Source of the DNA: Bradyrhizobium sp. WD16 | GTDB lineage: Bacteria; Pseudomonadota; Alphaproteobacteria; Rhizobiales; Xanthobacteraceae | Length of the DNA: 64,000 nucleotides | NCBI RefSeq assembly: GCF_024181725.1 | Contig: NZ_CP028908.1 | Span: 4,639,501-4,703,500, forward strand | Direction: 5' to 3' | Shown here: positions 46,979 through 55,628 of the stretch, in pieces | Numbering within the stretch: position 1 is the first letter of the stretch | How the letters are laid out: each line of letters opens with the position of its first letter | Notes under the pieces: model-generated | Database searches by the model: none | Seen by the model: the letters and a program-made list of their open reading frames with translations, nothing else | What the model was told of the DNA's origin: nothing | Translations under genes and position numbers: made by a program

Positions 46979-48223
46979 TCAGGACGCCGCCTGGCGCTGC
47001 GGCCGGCTGTCGCCTTCGAGGCGGGCGCGCATGGTGGCAGCGCTGTCCTTGGGCAGCAGGGTGACGATGGTGACGTGGGGCTCGACGCCCTTGTCGCGGC
47101 CGAGCCCGTGCAGGGTATGCCGCATGACGCTGGCGAGCCGCCGCGCGATCATGTGGGCCGTGCGCAGCTCGGTCTCGGTGAAGGCGACGAGCAGGCTGCC
47201 GTCGCTCTGCATGCAGGCGAAGTCCGCCTGGCGCTTGAGGCGGCTGAGGATGCGGGCGGCGTCGAACAGCATCCGGTTGGCGGCGCCGTCGAAGGCGAAG
47301 CGCGCGGCCGACAGGCTCGCGCCGCGTTGCTGGGCGTCGGTCGCGGCGGCGGCGAAATCGCGTTCGAACACCTCGGGCTGGAGCAGGCCGGTGCGCGGGT
47401 CGAGCAGGCCGCCGGCCTCGAGAGACTGCAGCGCACGGCCGAGCCGCGCCGCCAGCGCGTGCTGCCGGAACAGGCCGAGGGACTGCGCCGCCATCTCGGC
47501 GGCCGGCCCGCTGGCGAGTTCGAGATTGGCGAGTTGCGCGGAGGATGCGAAGGCGGCGGCCGAGCCGGTCAGCACGACGGGCAGATCGCGGAAGCGCGGA
47601 TCGTCCGCCAGCACCGTCAGGAACGCTTCGACCACGCGCGGGCTGAATCCGTCGCCGACGACGATGCCATCGAGGTCGCGGCTGTTGAGGTGCTTGGCCG
47701 CGATCTCGATGCTGAGCGCGCCGATCACGCCGACCCGCTCGCCGAGCGCGATCGACAGCGCCGGGTAGGACGCGCCGCGGCCGAGCAGCAGGACGCTCGC
47801 ATCGGCGAGCGGATCGCTGTCGGGCAGGGCGGGCAAGGCATCGGCGCCGGCGTGACGGCGGAGCACCGCCGCATGAAGGGTGCGCACCCGCAGTGCCGCC
47901 GTCAGACGGGCGTCGAGCCGCGCAAGGCCGTTGGGGGCGGCGAAGGGAATGAGATTGGACGCCCATTGTCCGGGCGTCGGGTTGACGGCGATCAGCGGCA
48001 CATAGGGCGCCAGCGCGTCGACGGCCGAGGCGAATGCGGCGACGGTCGCGGCATCGGCCTCGTTGTCGGTGACGAGCACGGCGGCCGGCTGCACCCGTGC
48101 CAGCGCCTGTAGCGCTTCATCCCAGGTGGCTTCGATCAGGGGGAACGTCTGCAGCGCGTTGAGCGCGACGGACCAACCGTCGTCGGGGCGGCCGATCCGC
48201 AGAAGGGGAGCTTGTTGCGACAT
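46979..48223 (-). CDS. Degenerate GGDEF-like two-domain protein
   Basis: The 414-residue reading starts MSQQAPLLRIGRPDDGWSVA. The first 250 residues look like two receiver-type folds without clear phospho-acceptor sites; after a helix (LFRQHALAARLGRALQSLEA) comes DPRTGLLQPEVFERDFAAAA, the entry of a GGDEF fold. The active-site GGDEF is replaced by QSDGSLLVAF, so cyclase activity is lost. It may act as a c-di-GMP or partner-binding scaffold. It is placed after mfd in the opposite direction. Confidence 0.7.
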   Translation of the reverse strand: MSQQAPLLRIGRPDDGWSVALNALQTFPLIEATWDEALQALARVQPAAVLVTDNEADAATVAAFASAVDALAPYVPLIAVNPTPGQWASNLIPFAAPNGLARLDARLTAALRVRTLHAAVLRRHAGADALPALPDSDPLADASVLLLGRGASYPALSIALGERVGVIGALSIEIAAKHLNSRDLDGIVVGDGFSPRVVEAFLTVLADDPRFRDLPVVLTGSAAAFASSAQLANLELASGPAAEMAAQSLGLFRQHALAARLGRALQSLEAGGLLDPRTGLLQPEVFERDFAAAATDAQQRGASLSAARFAFDGAANRMLFDAARILSRLKRQADFACMQSDGSLLVAFTETELRTAHMIARRLASVMRHTLHGLGRDKGVEPHVTIVTLLPKDSAATMRARLEGDSRPQRQAAS

Positions 48224-48334
48224 GGTGCAGGCGGCGAACGGCTCTGGGCGCAAGCGATCACGAAGGCCCGCAGGTTAGCGCCGCAGCCTTAATGGCGCGT
48301 CAACAGGAAAGCGCAACTTTGCGCTTTCACTCCA

Positions 48335-49855
48335 CTAGCTTGAGCGATCGCGAAAGGCCTCGACCATCAGCGGGTTGAGCCCCAGGGCGGCCAAGGCCTC
48401 GCGGGCCCGGGCATTGTCGCTGGCGCGGCCGGCGAGACGATAGCCGCTCATGCGGTCGGGAAGCGCCGTGAGCATCGCGCCCTGGGCCAGTCGCTTGGCC
48501 CATTCCTGCAGGTCGTTGGCGAGGAAGCGATAGCCGCCGACCGCCATCAGGCCCGAGGGCGGCGCTGTGATGCAGAGCGCGCCGGTGGCGCGGTCGCGCC
48601 GCGCGGCATAACCGGTGTCGACATGATCGGCGGGCGCCGAGCGGGCCGCAGGTGAATCGGCCGTCGGCCGGTAGGCGGCGATCGGCACCATCGGGCCGCG
48701 CAGCCCCAGGGTGCCGCGCGGCGTGACGATGGTGTCGCCGGCGATCGTCGCGCCGGGCAGGTCGCGCGGCGCGCCAAAGGGCCCGGGTTGCAGCACGGCG
48801 GGCAGGCCGTCTTCGGCCCGGCGCGCGCCGAACAGCCCGATCTCGCCGAACAGGTAGACGTCGGTCAGTGTCGCGGCGCCGTGGCGCCATTCGGCGCTCG
48901 ACAGCACCTGTTCGGGCGCGCGCCACAGGCCGATGGCCTGGCGCAGCGACGGCAGATCCGCCAGCGCGCCGCTCTCGGTCAGGCGCATCAGCAACGGCGC
49001 CGGCGCGATCAGGGTGGTGCAGGATTCCTCGGCCAGTTGCTGGCAGAGCAGATCCGCATCGAAGGGGTGGTGCAGGGCGAGCGTGCCGCCGCTCAGCAGC
49101 CACGTCACCAGCGACGACGACAGCCCGGCAAAGGACGAGGGGTGCATCGCCGAGACCAGTGTGCCGCCCGGGCTGACGCCCGCTTCGAGGAAGATGGCGA
49201 TGCCGCCGGCGGTGAGGTGAAAATGGCTGCGTGGAATGGCCCGCGGCCCCTCCGGCGTCACGTCGAAGCTGATCAGGGCGGTGCGGCGGGCGTCGGGCAG
49301 CGGCAGCGGCGCGGCGCCATCCGGGGCGGCGTGGATGTCGAGCGGGATCATGCCCTCGGGCAGATCGCGGCCGAAGCCGAACACGCAGCGGATGGAGAAC
49401 GCTTCCACCGCGGCATTCATGGCGAGGTCGGCATGATCGACGCCGTCGATGCCGGCGGCGGTGACGATCGCCCGGGCGCTGGTGCGGTTGAGCGCCGCCG
49501 AAAGATCGGCCTGGCGCCAGAGCTGCGGCAGCAGCGCCACGACCAGCCCGGCCCGCATCGCCGCGAGCACCGTGAGGTGGAATTCGATGGTGTTGGGCAG
49601 CTGGATGGCGATCACCGAACCGACCGGCAGGCCGGCGGCGATGAACTGGCCGGCCAGGGCGGTGACGGCGCGGTCGGCCTCGATGTAGGTGAGGGCGGTG
49701 GGCGCTTCGCCGGTGATCCGGCGCTTGTCCGGTGGATCGATCAGCGCGGGCACGTGGGGCTGGCGCGCGACGCTGCGGCGAAAGATGTCGTCGAGCGAAG
49801 GCGGCGCCGGCGGCGCGCCTGAAGATCCGGATTTAGCTTCGCTGCGTTCCGACAC
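48335..49855 (-). CDS. Degenerate AMP-binding (acyl-CoA ligase-like) protein
   Basis: The protein resembles acyl-adenylating enzymes: IDPPDKRRITGEAPTALTYI-type start, GLPVGSVIAIQLPNTIEFHL, AAMRAGLVVALLPQLWR, and VYLFGEIGLFGARR in place of the Y-G-x-T-E box. The phosphate loop, normally S-S/T-G-S/T-T-G-x-P-K, reads SFDVTPEGPRAIPRSH, lacking both the Gly run and the lysine. The catalytic lysine near the C-terminus is not evident either. Adenylation is thus doubtful. The start is unclear: a GTG at 49855 (VSERSEAKSG) is taken, and a TTG at 49930 is possible. Possibly a binding or structural homologue. Confidence 0.72.
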   Translation of the reverse strand: MSERSEAKSGSSGAPPAPPSLDDIFRRSVARQPHVPALIDPPDKRRITGEAPTALTYIEADRAVTALAGQFIAAGLPVGSVIAIQLPNTIEFHLTVLAAMRAGLVVALLPQLWRQADLSAALNRTSARAIVTAAGIDGVDHADLAMNAAVEAFSIRCVFGFGRDLPEGMIPLDIHAAPDGAAPLPLPDARRTALISFDVTPEGPRAIPRSHFHLTAGGIAIFLEAGVSPGGTLVSAMHPSSFAGLSSSLVTWLLSGGTLALHHPFDADLLCQQLAEESCTTLIAPAPLLMRLTESGALADLPSLRQAIGLWRAPEQVLSSAEWRHGAATLTDVYLFGEIGLFGARRAEDGLPAVLQPGPFGAPRDLPGATIAGDTIVTPRGTLGLRGPMVPIAAYRPTADSPAARSAPADHVDTGYAARRDRATGALCITAPPSGLMAVGGYRFLANDLQEWAKRLAQGAMLTALPDRMSGYRLAGRASDNARAREALAALGLNPLMVEAFRDRSS

Positions 49856-49964
49856 CCGATGCGTCCGATGATCCGGCGGAATGGCAATGATCCGGTGAAT
49901 CGATCCGGAGGATATTGCGTTTCCGCTCAAGCCCCGACCCGGCCGTCCGCCCCGGCAGCCGCGC

Positions 49965-51857
49965 TCAGTTGGCGCGCTGACTCGCGGCGGATGGGGGCCG
50001 CTGCCACCACGTCTCCGGCAGATTGCCGCTCAACGCCGTGGCCTTTGGGTGTTCTATCCGATTCCATCGGGCGATCCATTGCTTGTCGATGTCAAAGAGC
50101 GGGATGGCGTAGAAGCCGGACATCAGGACGCGGTCGAGGGCGCGGACCGCGGCGACGAAGGCCGGCCGGCCGCGAGCCTCGAGCATGGCGGCGATCATGG
50201 CGTCGATGGCGGGCTCGCGAACGCCCATGTAGTTGCGCGTTCCCGGCGTGTCGGCAGCGGCGCTGCTCCAGTAGAAATTCTGCTCGTTGCCGGGCGACAG
50301 CGACTGGTCCCAGCGGTTCTGGATCATGTCGAAATCATAGGCGAGGCGGCGCTGCTCGAACTGCGCGGCATCGACCACGCGCACATTGAGCGCGATCCCG
50401 GCGCGGCGGACATCGCGCTGGAAGGCGAGGGCGATGCGCTCCTGCTCGCGGGTGGTGACGAGAAGCTCGAAGGCGAGCGGCGCCCCGGTGGCGCGATTGC
50501 GCAAGCTGGTGCCCTTGAGCTCATAGCCGGCCGCCGCCAGCAGGGCGAGCGCGGCGCGGAGATTGTCGCGGTCGCGGCCCGAGCCGTCGCTCGCCGGCAG
50601 GCGGAAGCTGCCGTCGAGGACCGCGGGCGCGACCGCCTCGGGAAAGGCGCCGAGCAGTCGCCGCTCGAGCGGGCCGGCCGGGATGCCGTAGGCGGAGAGT
50701 TCGGACGAGGCGAAATAGCCGCCGGAGCGGCTGTACAGCCCGAAGAAGTAGTTGCGGTTGATCCAGTCGAAATCGAACAGCAGCGTCAAGGCCTGGCGGA
50801 CGCGGATATCGCTGAAGATGGCGCGGCGGGTGTTGAAGACGAGGAATTCGGACGGCGCCGGCAGGCCGGTCTTGATCTCTTCGCGGATCACCTCGCCGCG
50901 GCGCGCCGCCGGAAAGTCGTAACCTTCGTGCCAGCGCAGCGGATCGGTCTCGACCCGCATGTCGACGAGGCCGCGCTTGAAAGCCTCGAACGCCCCGTTG
51001 GCGTCGCGGAAGTAGTCGACGCGGACCTCGTCGAAATTCCACAGGCCCCGGTTCACGGCGAGATCGCGTCCCCAATAGTCCGGGTTGCGGCTCAGCATTA
51101 CGCTGGCACCCGGATTGACGGCCGTGACGCGGTAGGGGCCCGAACCGAGGGGCGCTGCGAGCGTCGTCTCCTCGAAACGATCGGCGTCGACGGCATGCTT
51201 CGGCAGGATCGGCATCAGGCCGAGGATCAGCGGCAATTCACGGTCGGGAGCGCCGCCGAAGTCGAAGCGCACCGTCAGGCGGTCGAGGGCCTCGGCCCGC
51301 GCCACCTTGGCGTAATACATGCGGTGGTTGGGCCGGCCGTGGTCGCGCAGCAGCCGCCACGAGAACAGCACGTCGTCGGCCTCGACCGCCCTGCCGTCGG
51401 CGAAGCGGGCGCGCGGATCGATATGGAACGTGACATGGCTGCGGGCGTCGTCGGTCTCCAGGCTCTCGGCGAGCAATCCGTACAGCGTGAAGGGCTCGTC
51501 CTGGCCGCGGGTCAGAAGACTTTCGATCACATAACCGCGAATTTGCTGTACCGCGAGGCCGCGCACGATCAGGGGATTGAGGCTGTCGAAGGTGCCGATC
51601 AGGCCGAACACCAGACGGCCGCCCTTGGGCGCTGTGGGGTCGGCATAGGGCCAATGGACGAAACCGGCGGAAAGTGCCGGGGTCCCCTGCATGGCGATGC
51701 CGTGCATCGGCTCGGATGAGGCCGTGGTGGCGCTCAGGCAGGAGGCGATCAGCGCCAGGACGGCCGCGGTCGCAGTCCAAGTGCTGCCGGGGCGGAGACG
51801 AAGCCGCCGCCGGGCAGGTGCTTTCGTAGCGGCGTGGAGCGATTCGGAGGTGGCCAC
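49965..51857 (-). CDS. Periplasmic oligopeptide-binding protein (SBP family 5, YejA-like)
   Basis: This 630-residue extracellular solute-binding protein has an Arg-rich N-region and a helix ending at about SSEPMHG (signal peptide). It contains the family segments GGRLVFGLIGTFDSLNPLIV, FADGRAVEADDVLFSW, LGSGPYRVTAVNPGASVMLS and VDYFRDANGAFEAFKRGLVD. Such proteins feed Yej/Opp-type ABC importers, but no permease genes follow; the next gene downstream is the AMP-binding homologue. Transport partner is therefore elsewhere. Confidence 0.88.
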   Translation of the reverse strand: MATSESLHAATKAPARRRLRLRPGSTWTATAAVLALIASCLSATTASSEPMHGIAMQGTPALSAGFVHWPYADPTAPKGGRLVFGLIGTFDSLNPLIVRGLAVQQIRGYVIESLLTRGQDEPFTLYGLLAESLETDDARSHVTFHIDPRARFADGRAVEADDVLFSWRLLRDHGRPNHRMYYAKVARAEALDRLTVRFDFGGAPDRELPLILGLMPILPKHAVDADRFEETTLAAPLGSGPYRVTAVNPGASVMLSRNPDYWGRDLAVNRGLWNFDEVRVDYFRDANGAFEAFKRGLVDMRVETDPLRWHEGYDFPAARRGEVIREEIKTGLPAPSEFLVFNTRRAIFSDIRVRQALTLLFDFDWINRNYFFGLYSRSGGYFASSELSAYGIPAGPLERRLLGAFPEAVAPAVLDGSFRLPASDGSGRDRDNLRAALALLAAAGYELKGTSLRNRATGAPLAFELLVTTREQERIALAFQRDVRRAGIALNVRVVDAAQFEQRRLAYDFDMIQNRWDQSLSPGNEQNFYWSSAAADTPGTRNYMGVREPAIDAMIAAMLEARGRPAFVAAVRALDRVLMSGFYAIPLFDIDKQWIARWNRIEHPKATALSGNLPETWWQRPPSAASQRAN

Positions 51858-52076
51858 GTCCTGACATTAACATGGGGCAGAAAGCCGTGCCTGTCGCAGG
51901 CAAAACGGGCCGCTGCCATTGATCTTTTCGCCTGTGGCTGTATGAAAGCGCGGCGACGAGGGCGCCTCGCCCGGTCACGCTATAGCCTTATTTGCCACCG
52001 AGACAGCCGCCGATCGTGGGGGATGTTCGCTGGCGTCAGCGGTTTCGATACCACGATTTAGAAAGGGTCTTCCGCA

Positions 52077-52850
52077 ATGAATTTTCGACTCTTCGCCGCG
52101 CAGGCCCTGCCGCGCGGGCGGGTTTTGGCGGCGCTGGCGGCCGCGGCAATGACCGTTTCGGCCGCCTCTGCCCAGCAGCCCCCCGCGGCTCCCAAGGTGG
52201 CCCCGAAGGCCGCTCCCAAGGCGGCGCCGAAGGCCGCTCCGGCCGCCGCACCGCAGCAGCAGGCAGCGCCCGCGGCTCCGGCCCAGCAGCCCGCTGACCA
52301 GCAGGTCCAGCTGATCTACGCCCCCTGGACCAAGTTCTGCCTCAAGGGCCAGGACGCCAACGCCAAGCAGATCTGCTTCACCGGCAAGGATGGCCGCATC
52401 GAGTCCGGCCAGCCCGTGGTCGCCGCGGTGATCATCGAGCCGGAAGGCGAGCCGAAGAAGATCCTGCGCGTGACGCTGCCGCTCGGCATGCAGCTCGTCC
52501 ACGGTACCCGGGTGATCGTCGACAACAATGCGCCGATGCAGAGCCCCTATGTGATCTGCTTCGCCAATGGCTGCATGTCCGACTACGAGGCGACGCCGGA
52601 TCTGATCGCGAACATGAAGAAGGGCCAGAACCTGGTCGTTCAGGCCATCAACTCGAACGGCGCGCCGCTGACCCTGCCGCTGCCGCTGGGCGAGTTCGCC
52701 AAGGCCTATGACGGTCCGCCGACCGACCCGAAGGTCTTCGAGGAAAATCAGAAGAAGCTTCAGGAAGAGCTGCAGAAGCGCGCCAACGAGGCTCGCGCCA
52801 AGCTCGAGGCGGCGCAGCCGCCGGCCGCCAGCGCGACGCCGCCGAAGTAA
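52077..52850 (+). CDS. Invasion-associated locus B (IalB) family protein
   Basis: The 257-residue protein has a signal peptide (to about SAASA), an Ala/Pro/Lys repeat region (AAPKVAPKAAPKAAPKAAPA) and the IalB domain: YAPWTKFCLKGQDANAKQIC, VAAVIIEPEGEPKKILRVTL, VCFANGC-like ICFANGCMSDYEA. Four cysteines likely form two disulfides. A charged coiled tail (KVFEENQKKLQEELQKRANE) follows. IalB proteins are periplasmic and of unclear function in non-pathogens. A strong terminator stands after the stop codon. Confidence 0.88.
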   Translation: MNFRLFAAQALPRGRVLAALAAAAMTVSAASAQQPPAAPKVAPKAAPKAAPKAAPAAAPQQQAAPAAPAQQPADQQVQLIYAPWTKFCLKGQDANAKQICFTGKDGRIESGQPVVAAVIIEPEGEPKKILRVTLPLGMQLVHGTRVIVDNNAPMQSPYVICFANGCMSDYEATPDLIANMKKGQNLVVQAINSNGAPLTLPLPLGEFAKAYDGPPTDPKVFEENQKKLQEELQKRANEARAKLEAAQPPAASATPPK

Positions 52851-52874
52851 GCGACAACGCCATCAAAGACGAAG

Positions 52875-52906
52875 AAAAAAGGCGCGCAGCGATGCGCGCC
52901 TTTTTT
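52875..52906 (+). terminator. Strong intrinsic terminator after IalB gene
   Basis: AAAAAAGGCGCGCA / TGCGCGCCTTTTTT with a 4-nt loop is a perfect stem flanked by A and T runs; it works in both directions and also ends nothing on the minus strand before hspQ's own end region at 52987. Confidence 0.9.
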
Positions 52907-52986
52907 CTTGGCCGGCGGATCGCCGAGCGGCGGCGGCCGAAGGGGCGAGGGCGCGCCCCGGCGCGCCATCGCTTCAGCTCAGCGCT

Positions 52987-53319
52987 TCAATTCAGCGTGG
53001 AGTTGCGCGGGCGATAGCCGCCGGTCCTGTCCCTGATGAAGGTCTCGGCCACCTGGGAGTGGCGGATCGGTTCGCCGGAATTGTCGGGCAGCAGGTTCTG
53101 CTCGGAGACGTAGGCGATGTATTCGCTCTCCGCATTCTCGGCGAACAGGTGGTAGAACGGCTGGTCCTTGCGGGGCCGGACGTCTTCCGGGATCGACAGC
53201 CACCATTCCTCGGTGTTGTTGAACTCCGGATCGATGTCGAACACCACGCCGCGGAATGAGAAGATCCGGTGACGGACGATCTGGCCGATCTGGAACTTGG
53301 CGGTACGCGCTTTGATCAT
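52987..53319 (-). CDS. hspQ: Heat-shock protein HspQ
   Basis: The 110-residue reading begins MIKARTAKFQIGQIVRHRIF, the family start; the frame extends 46 codons into an adjacent palindromic element, which is not coding. The core GVVFDIDPEFNNTEEWWLSI and KDQPFYHLFAENAESEYIAY are typical of HspQ (YccV), which binds hemimethylated DNA and tunes Lon proteolysis. It is monocistronic. A chimeric palindromic element lies 33 bases upstream and may carry or block its promoter. Confidence 0.93.
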   Translation of the reverse strand: MIKARTAKFQIGQIVRHRIFSFRGVVFDIDPEFNNTEEWWLSIPEDVRPRKDQPFYHLFAENAESEYIAYVSEQNLLPDNSGEPIRHSQVAETFIRDRTGGYRPRNSTLN

Positions 53320-53352
53320 GATCGTCGAATAGACCAGGATCGCCGGGGATGC

Positions 53353-53459
53353 TAGTGCGGTGGATCTGACGCTCGTTTCAATATTGCAGCGAGTTCTTCG
53401 AACGCGCGTCAGATGAGGCTTGCCGCAAAGGCGGTAGGCAATTGCGAGACGCCACACTA
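53353..53459. repeat. Chimeric palindromic element, left half family A, right half family B
   Basis: The left part TAGTGCGGTGGATCTGACGC continues as family A up to GCGCGTCAGAT, then the sequence switches to GAGGCTTGCCGCAAAGGCGG and TAGGCAATTGCGAGACGCCA, CACTA, the end of family B. TA bounds both outer ends. It separates hspQ from the AEC transporter. Recombination or transposition of one unit into another is the likely origin. Confidence 0.75.
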
Positions 53460-53542
53460 GGGGCTAGGGCTGCGCCCGCGTCCCGTCGCCGAAGGGCCCC
53501 TTAACGACTTCATCCAGAATCGCCAAAGCGCTACCTATCCTC

Positions 53543-54496
53543 ATGATAGATATCATGAATCTGGCTCTGCCCTATTTCGGGCTGATCTTCGTCGGCTATG
53601 CCTGCGGCAAGTTCAGGGGACTGCCCGAAGCCGGGCTCGCCTGGATGAATTTCTTCCTGCTCTACGTCTCGTTACCGGCGCTGTTTTTCCGCATCCTGGC
53701 CAAGACCCCGTTTGCCGAACTCAACAATCTGCCCTTCGTGGTGGCGACCACGACGGCCACTGCGATCGCCTTCGGCCTCGCCGCGATCGGCGGCCGGCTG
53801 ATCGGCCGGCTGACCCTGCGCGAGGCGACCATGGCGGGCCTCGCCGGCGGCTATGGCAACATCGGCTACATGGGACCGGGGCTGGCGCTGGCGACCCTCG
53901 GGGTCAAGGCGACCGCGCCGGTGGCACTGATCTTCTGCTTCGACACCATCCTGCTGTTCTCGCTGGCGCCAGCCCTGACCGCGCTCGGCGCCGGCGTCTC
54001 GCGCTCGCTGCCGCACACCGTGTTCTCGGTGATGAAGCAGATTCTGCTGCATCCCCTGATCGTTGCCGCCTATTGCGGGGCGATCGCCGCGGCCAGTCAT
54101 TTTCAGCCGCCGGTCGCCATCGACAGCATGCTGCAATTCCTGCAGTCGGCGGCGGCGCCTGTCGCGCTGTTCGCGCTCGGGGTCACGGTGGCGCTGCGGC
54201 CGTTCGAGCGGGTGCCCTGGGAAGTGCCGGGATTGATCGCGATCAAGACGGTGCTGCACCCCCTGATCGTCTACGGCCTGCTGCTGCTGCTCGGCCCGTT
54301 CGTGCCGGAGTGGTCGGCGACAGCCATCCTGATGGCCTCGCTGCCGCCGGCGCTCAACGTCTTCGTCATCGCCCGGCAATACAACGCCTGGGTCGAGCCG
54401 GCCTCGGCGGCCGTGCTGCTCGGCACCTTCGTGTCGGTGGTGACGCTGACCAGCGTGATGTGGGCGCTGAAGACGGGGCAGATCGCGCTGCCCTGA
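53543..54496 (+). CDS. AEC-family transporter
   Basis: This 317-residue membrane protein (start MIDIMNLALPYFGLIFVGYA) has about ten helices in two halves with the AEC (auxin efflux carrier) signatures AGLAGGYGNIGYMGPGLALA in the first half and SLPPALNVFVIARQYNAWVE in the second. It exports or imports small organic acids, probably malonate/malate-like, by proton or sodium coupling; substrate is not visible. The stop codon lies only 3 bases before a palindromic element that could serve as a terminator. Confidence 0.88.
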   Translation: MIDIMNLALPYFGLIFVGYACGKFRGLPEAGLAWMNFFLLYVSLPALFFRILAKTPFAELNNLPFVVATTTATAIAFGLAAIGGRLIGRLTLREATMAGLAGGYGNIGYMGPGLALATLGVKATAPVALIFCFDTILLFSLAPALTALGAGVSRSLPHTVFSVMKQILLHPLIVAAYCGAIAAASHFQPPVAIDSMLQFLQSAAAPVALFALGVTVALRPFERVPWEVPGLIAIKTVLHPLIVYGLLLLLGPFVPEWSATAILMASLPPALNVFVIARQYNAWVEPASAAVLLGTFVSVVTLTSVMWALKTGQIALP

Positions 54497-54499
54497 ACC

Positions 54500-54575
54500 T
54501 AGTGTGGCGTCTCGCAATTGCCTATGCCCTTTGCGGCAAGCCCCTGTAGGCAATTGCGAGACATAAGCCGCACTA
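54500..54575. repeat. Palindromic TA-bounded element, family B
   Basis: TAGTGTGGCGTCTCGCAATT at the left, and the reversed right end TAGTGCGGCTTATGTCTCGC, then AATTGCCTA, form arms with a small offset. Its sequence GTCTCGCAATTGCC closely resembles both ends of the IS630 element at 26170-27351. A 15-nt linker joins it to the next unit. Confidence 0.8.
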
Positions 54576-54590
54576 GCGTTTTGATTTTGC

Positions 54591-54663
54591 TAGTGTCCCG
54601 ATGTCTCCGAATGACCGTGCGAGGGTGAGGCAAATGAAGCGGTAATTCGGAGGCAGGACACTA
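54591..54663. repeat. Palindromic TA-bounded element, family C
   Basis: Left end TAGTGTCCCGATGTCTCCGA, reversed right end TAGTGTCCTGCCTCCGAATT; the right end shares TAGTGTCCTG-CTC-AATT with the IS630 right end. The terminal TA (54662-54663) is the target of the IS5-family insertion that follows. Confidence 0.78.
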
Positions 54664-55510
54664 AGGCCTGTCCTCAATTGAGCCAGATGATAACCGCCGC
54701 GAGGTTGATTGCGGCGAGGAAATTTCTGGCGGTTTTGTCGTAGCGGGTAGCGATGGCGCGGTATTGCTTGAGCTTGCAGAAGAAATTCTCGATGAGATGG
54801 CGTGCCTTATAGGCGTGCTTGTCGAAATCGCGCTGGAGCTGCCGGTGGCGCCTGGGCGGGATCACGACCGACTTTCCCCGTGCCAGCAAAGGGGCAATCA
54901 CCCGTTCGTCGGCGTCGAAGGCCTTGTCTGCCAATAAGGCGTCGGCCGCCATGTCGGGCAGCAGTGCATCGGCGCCCTCCAGATCATGGGCTTGGCCGGG
55001 CGTCAGGATGAAGTCCAGCGGATTGCCCAGGGCATCGACAAGCGCATGGATCTTGGTGCTCAGCCCGCCTTTGCTGCGCCCGATAGCTTGGTTTTCGCCG
55101 TCTTTTTTTGTGCGCCGGCACTGTGCTGATGCGCCCGCACGATCGTGCTGTCGATCATCGCGTACTCATTGTCGGCATCGCTCGCCAGCATCTTAAACAG
55201 CTTCTTCCACACCCCGCTCTTCGTCCAGCGCGAAAAACGCGTATGTATCTTGATCGGATCGCCGAAGCGTTCGGGCAAATCTCGCCAAGGGATCCCGGCT
55301 CGATAGCGGTAGATCACCGCTTCTACAAACAGCCGATTGTCTTTGGCCGTGACCCCTACATGCCCTTCACGTCCGGGCAAAATATCCTTGATCCTATCCC
55401 ATTGATCGTCCCGAAGGGCGTAGCGGCGCATTTGGTCAGCTCCGAATCAGCTGACCGCCTATGAATCATGCGATAATCTGCTTGGGAATCCTCTAATTGA
55501 GGACAGGCTC
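54664..55510 (-). mobile_element. IS5-family (IS427-type) insertion sequence, intact
   Basis: The 847-bp element has ends AGGCCTGTCCTCAATT (left) and, reversed, GAGCCTGTCCTCAATT (right), matching at 14 of 16 positions, and is bordered by TA on both sides (54662-54663, 55511-55512). It holds a two-frame transposase joined by a -1 frameshift. It has inserted exactly at the boundary TA of a palindromic unit. Confidence 0.9.
54674..55431 (-). CDS. IS5-family transposase made by -1 frameshift (OrfA-OrfB)
   Basis: OrfA runs 55431-55060 (MRRYALRDDQWDRIKDILPG) and carries the first catalytic D in AMIDSTIVRAHQHSAG. At 55108-55102 the message reads A-AAA-AAG, a canonical -1 slippery heptamer in the correct frame. 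Slipping there leads into a frame that continues DGENQAIGRSKGGLSTKIHA, FILTPGQAHDLEGADALLPD, the second D in LLADKAFDADERV and the E in RHLIENFFCKLKQY, ending at 54674. The fused protein is about 252 residues and looks functional. Confidence 0.9.
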
Positions 55511-55527
55511 TAGCATCATTATGATTT

Positions 55528-55602
55528 TAGTGCGGTTTTGGATCTGACGCGCGTTTGAAGAATTCGCTGCAATGCTGAAACGAGCGTCAGATCCACCGCA
55601 CT
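55528..55602. repeat. Palindromic TA-bounded element, family A
   Basis: Left end TAGTGCGGTTTTGGATCTGA and right end CGTCAGATCCACCGCACT pair over about 30 bases with a 5-base offset. The linker GCATCATTATGATTT (15 nt) precedes it, following the TA after the IS5 element. The final TA is changed to TC. Confidence 0.8.
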
Positions 55603-55628
55603 CGTCGTGCCGGATCGCCGCGCCAAGT

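Noticed and set aside
53320-53457. 46-codon N-terminal extension of hspQ
   Set aside because: The extension is encoded by the chimeric palindromic element and does not resemble HspQ; the family start is MIKARTAKFQIG.
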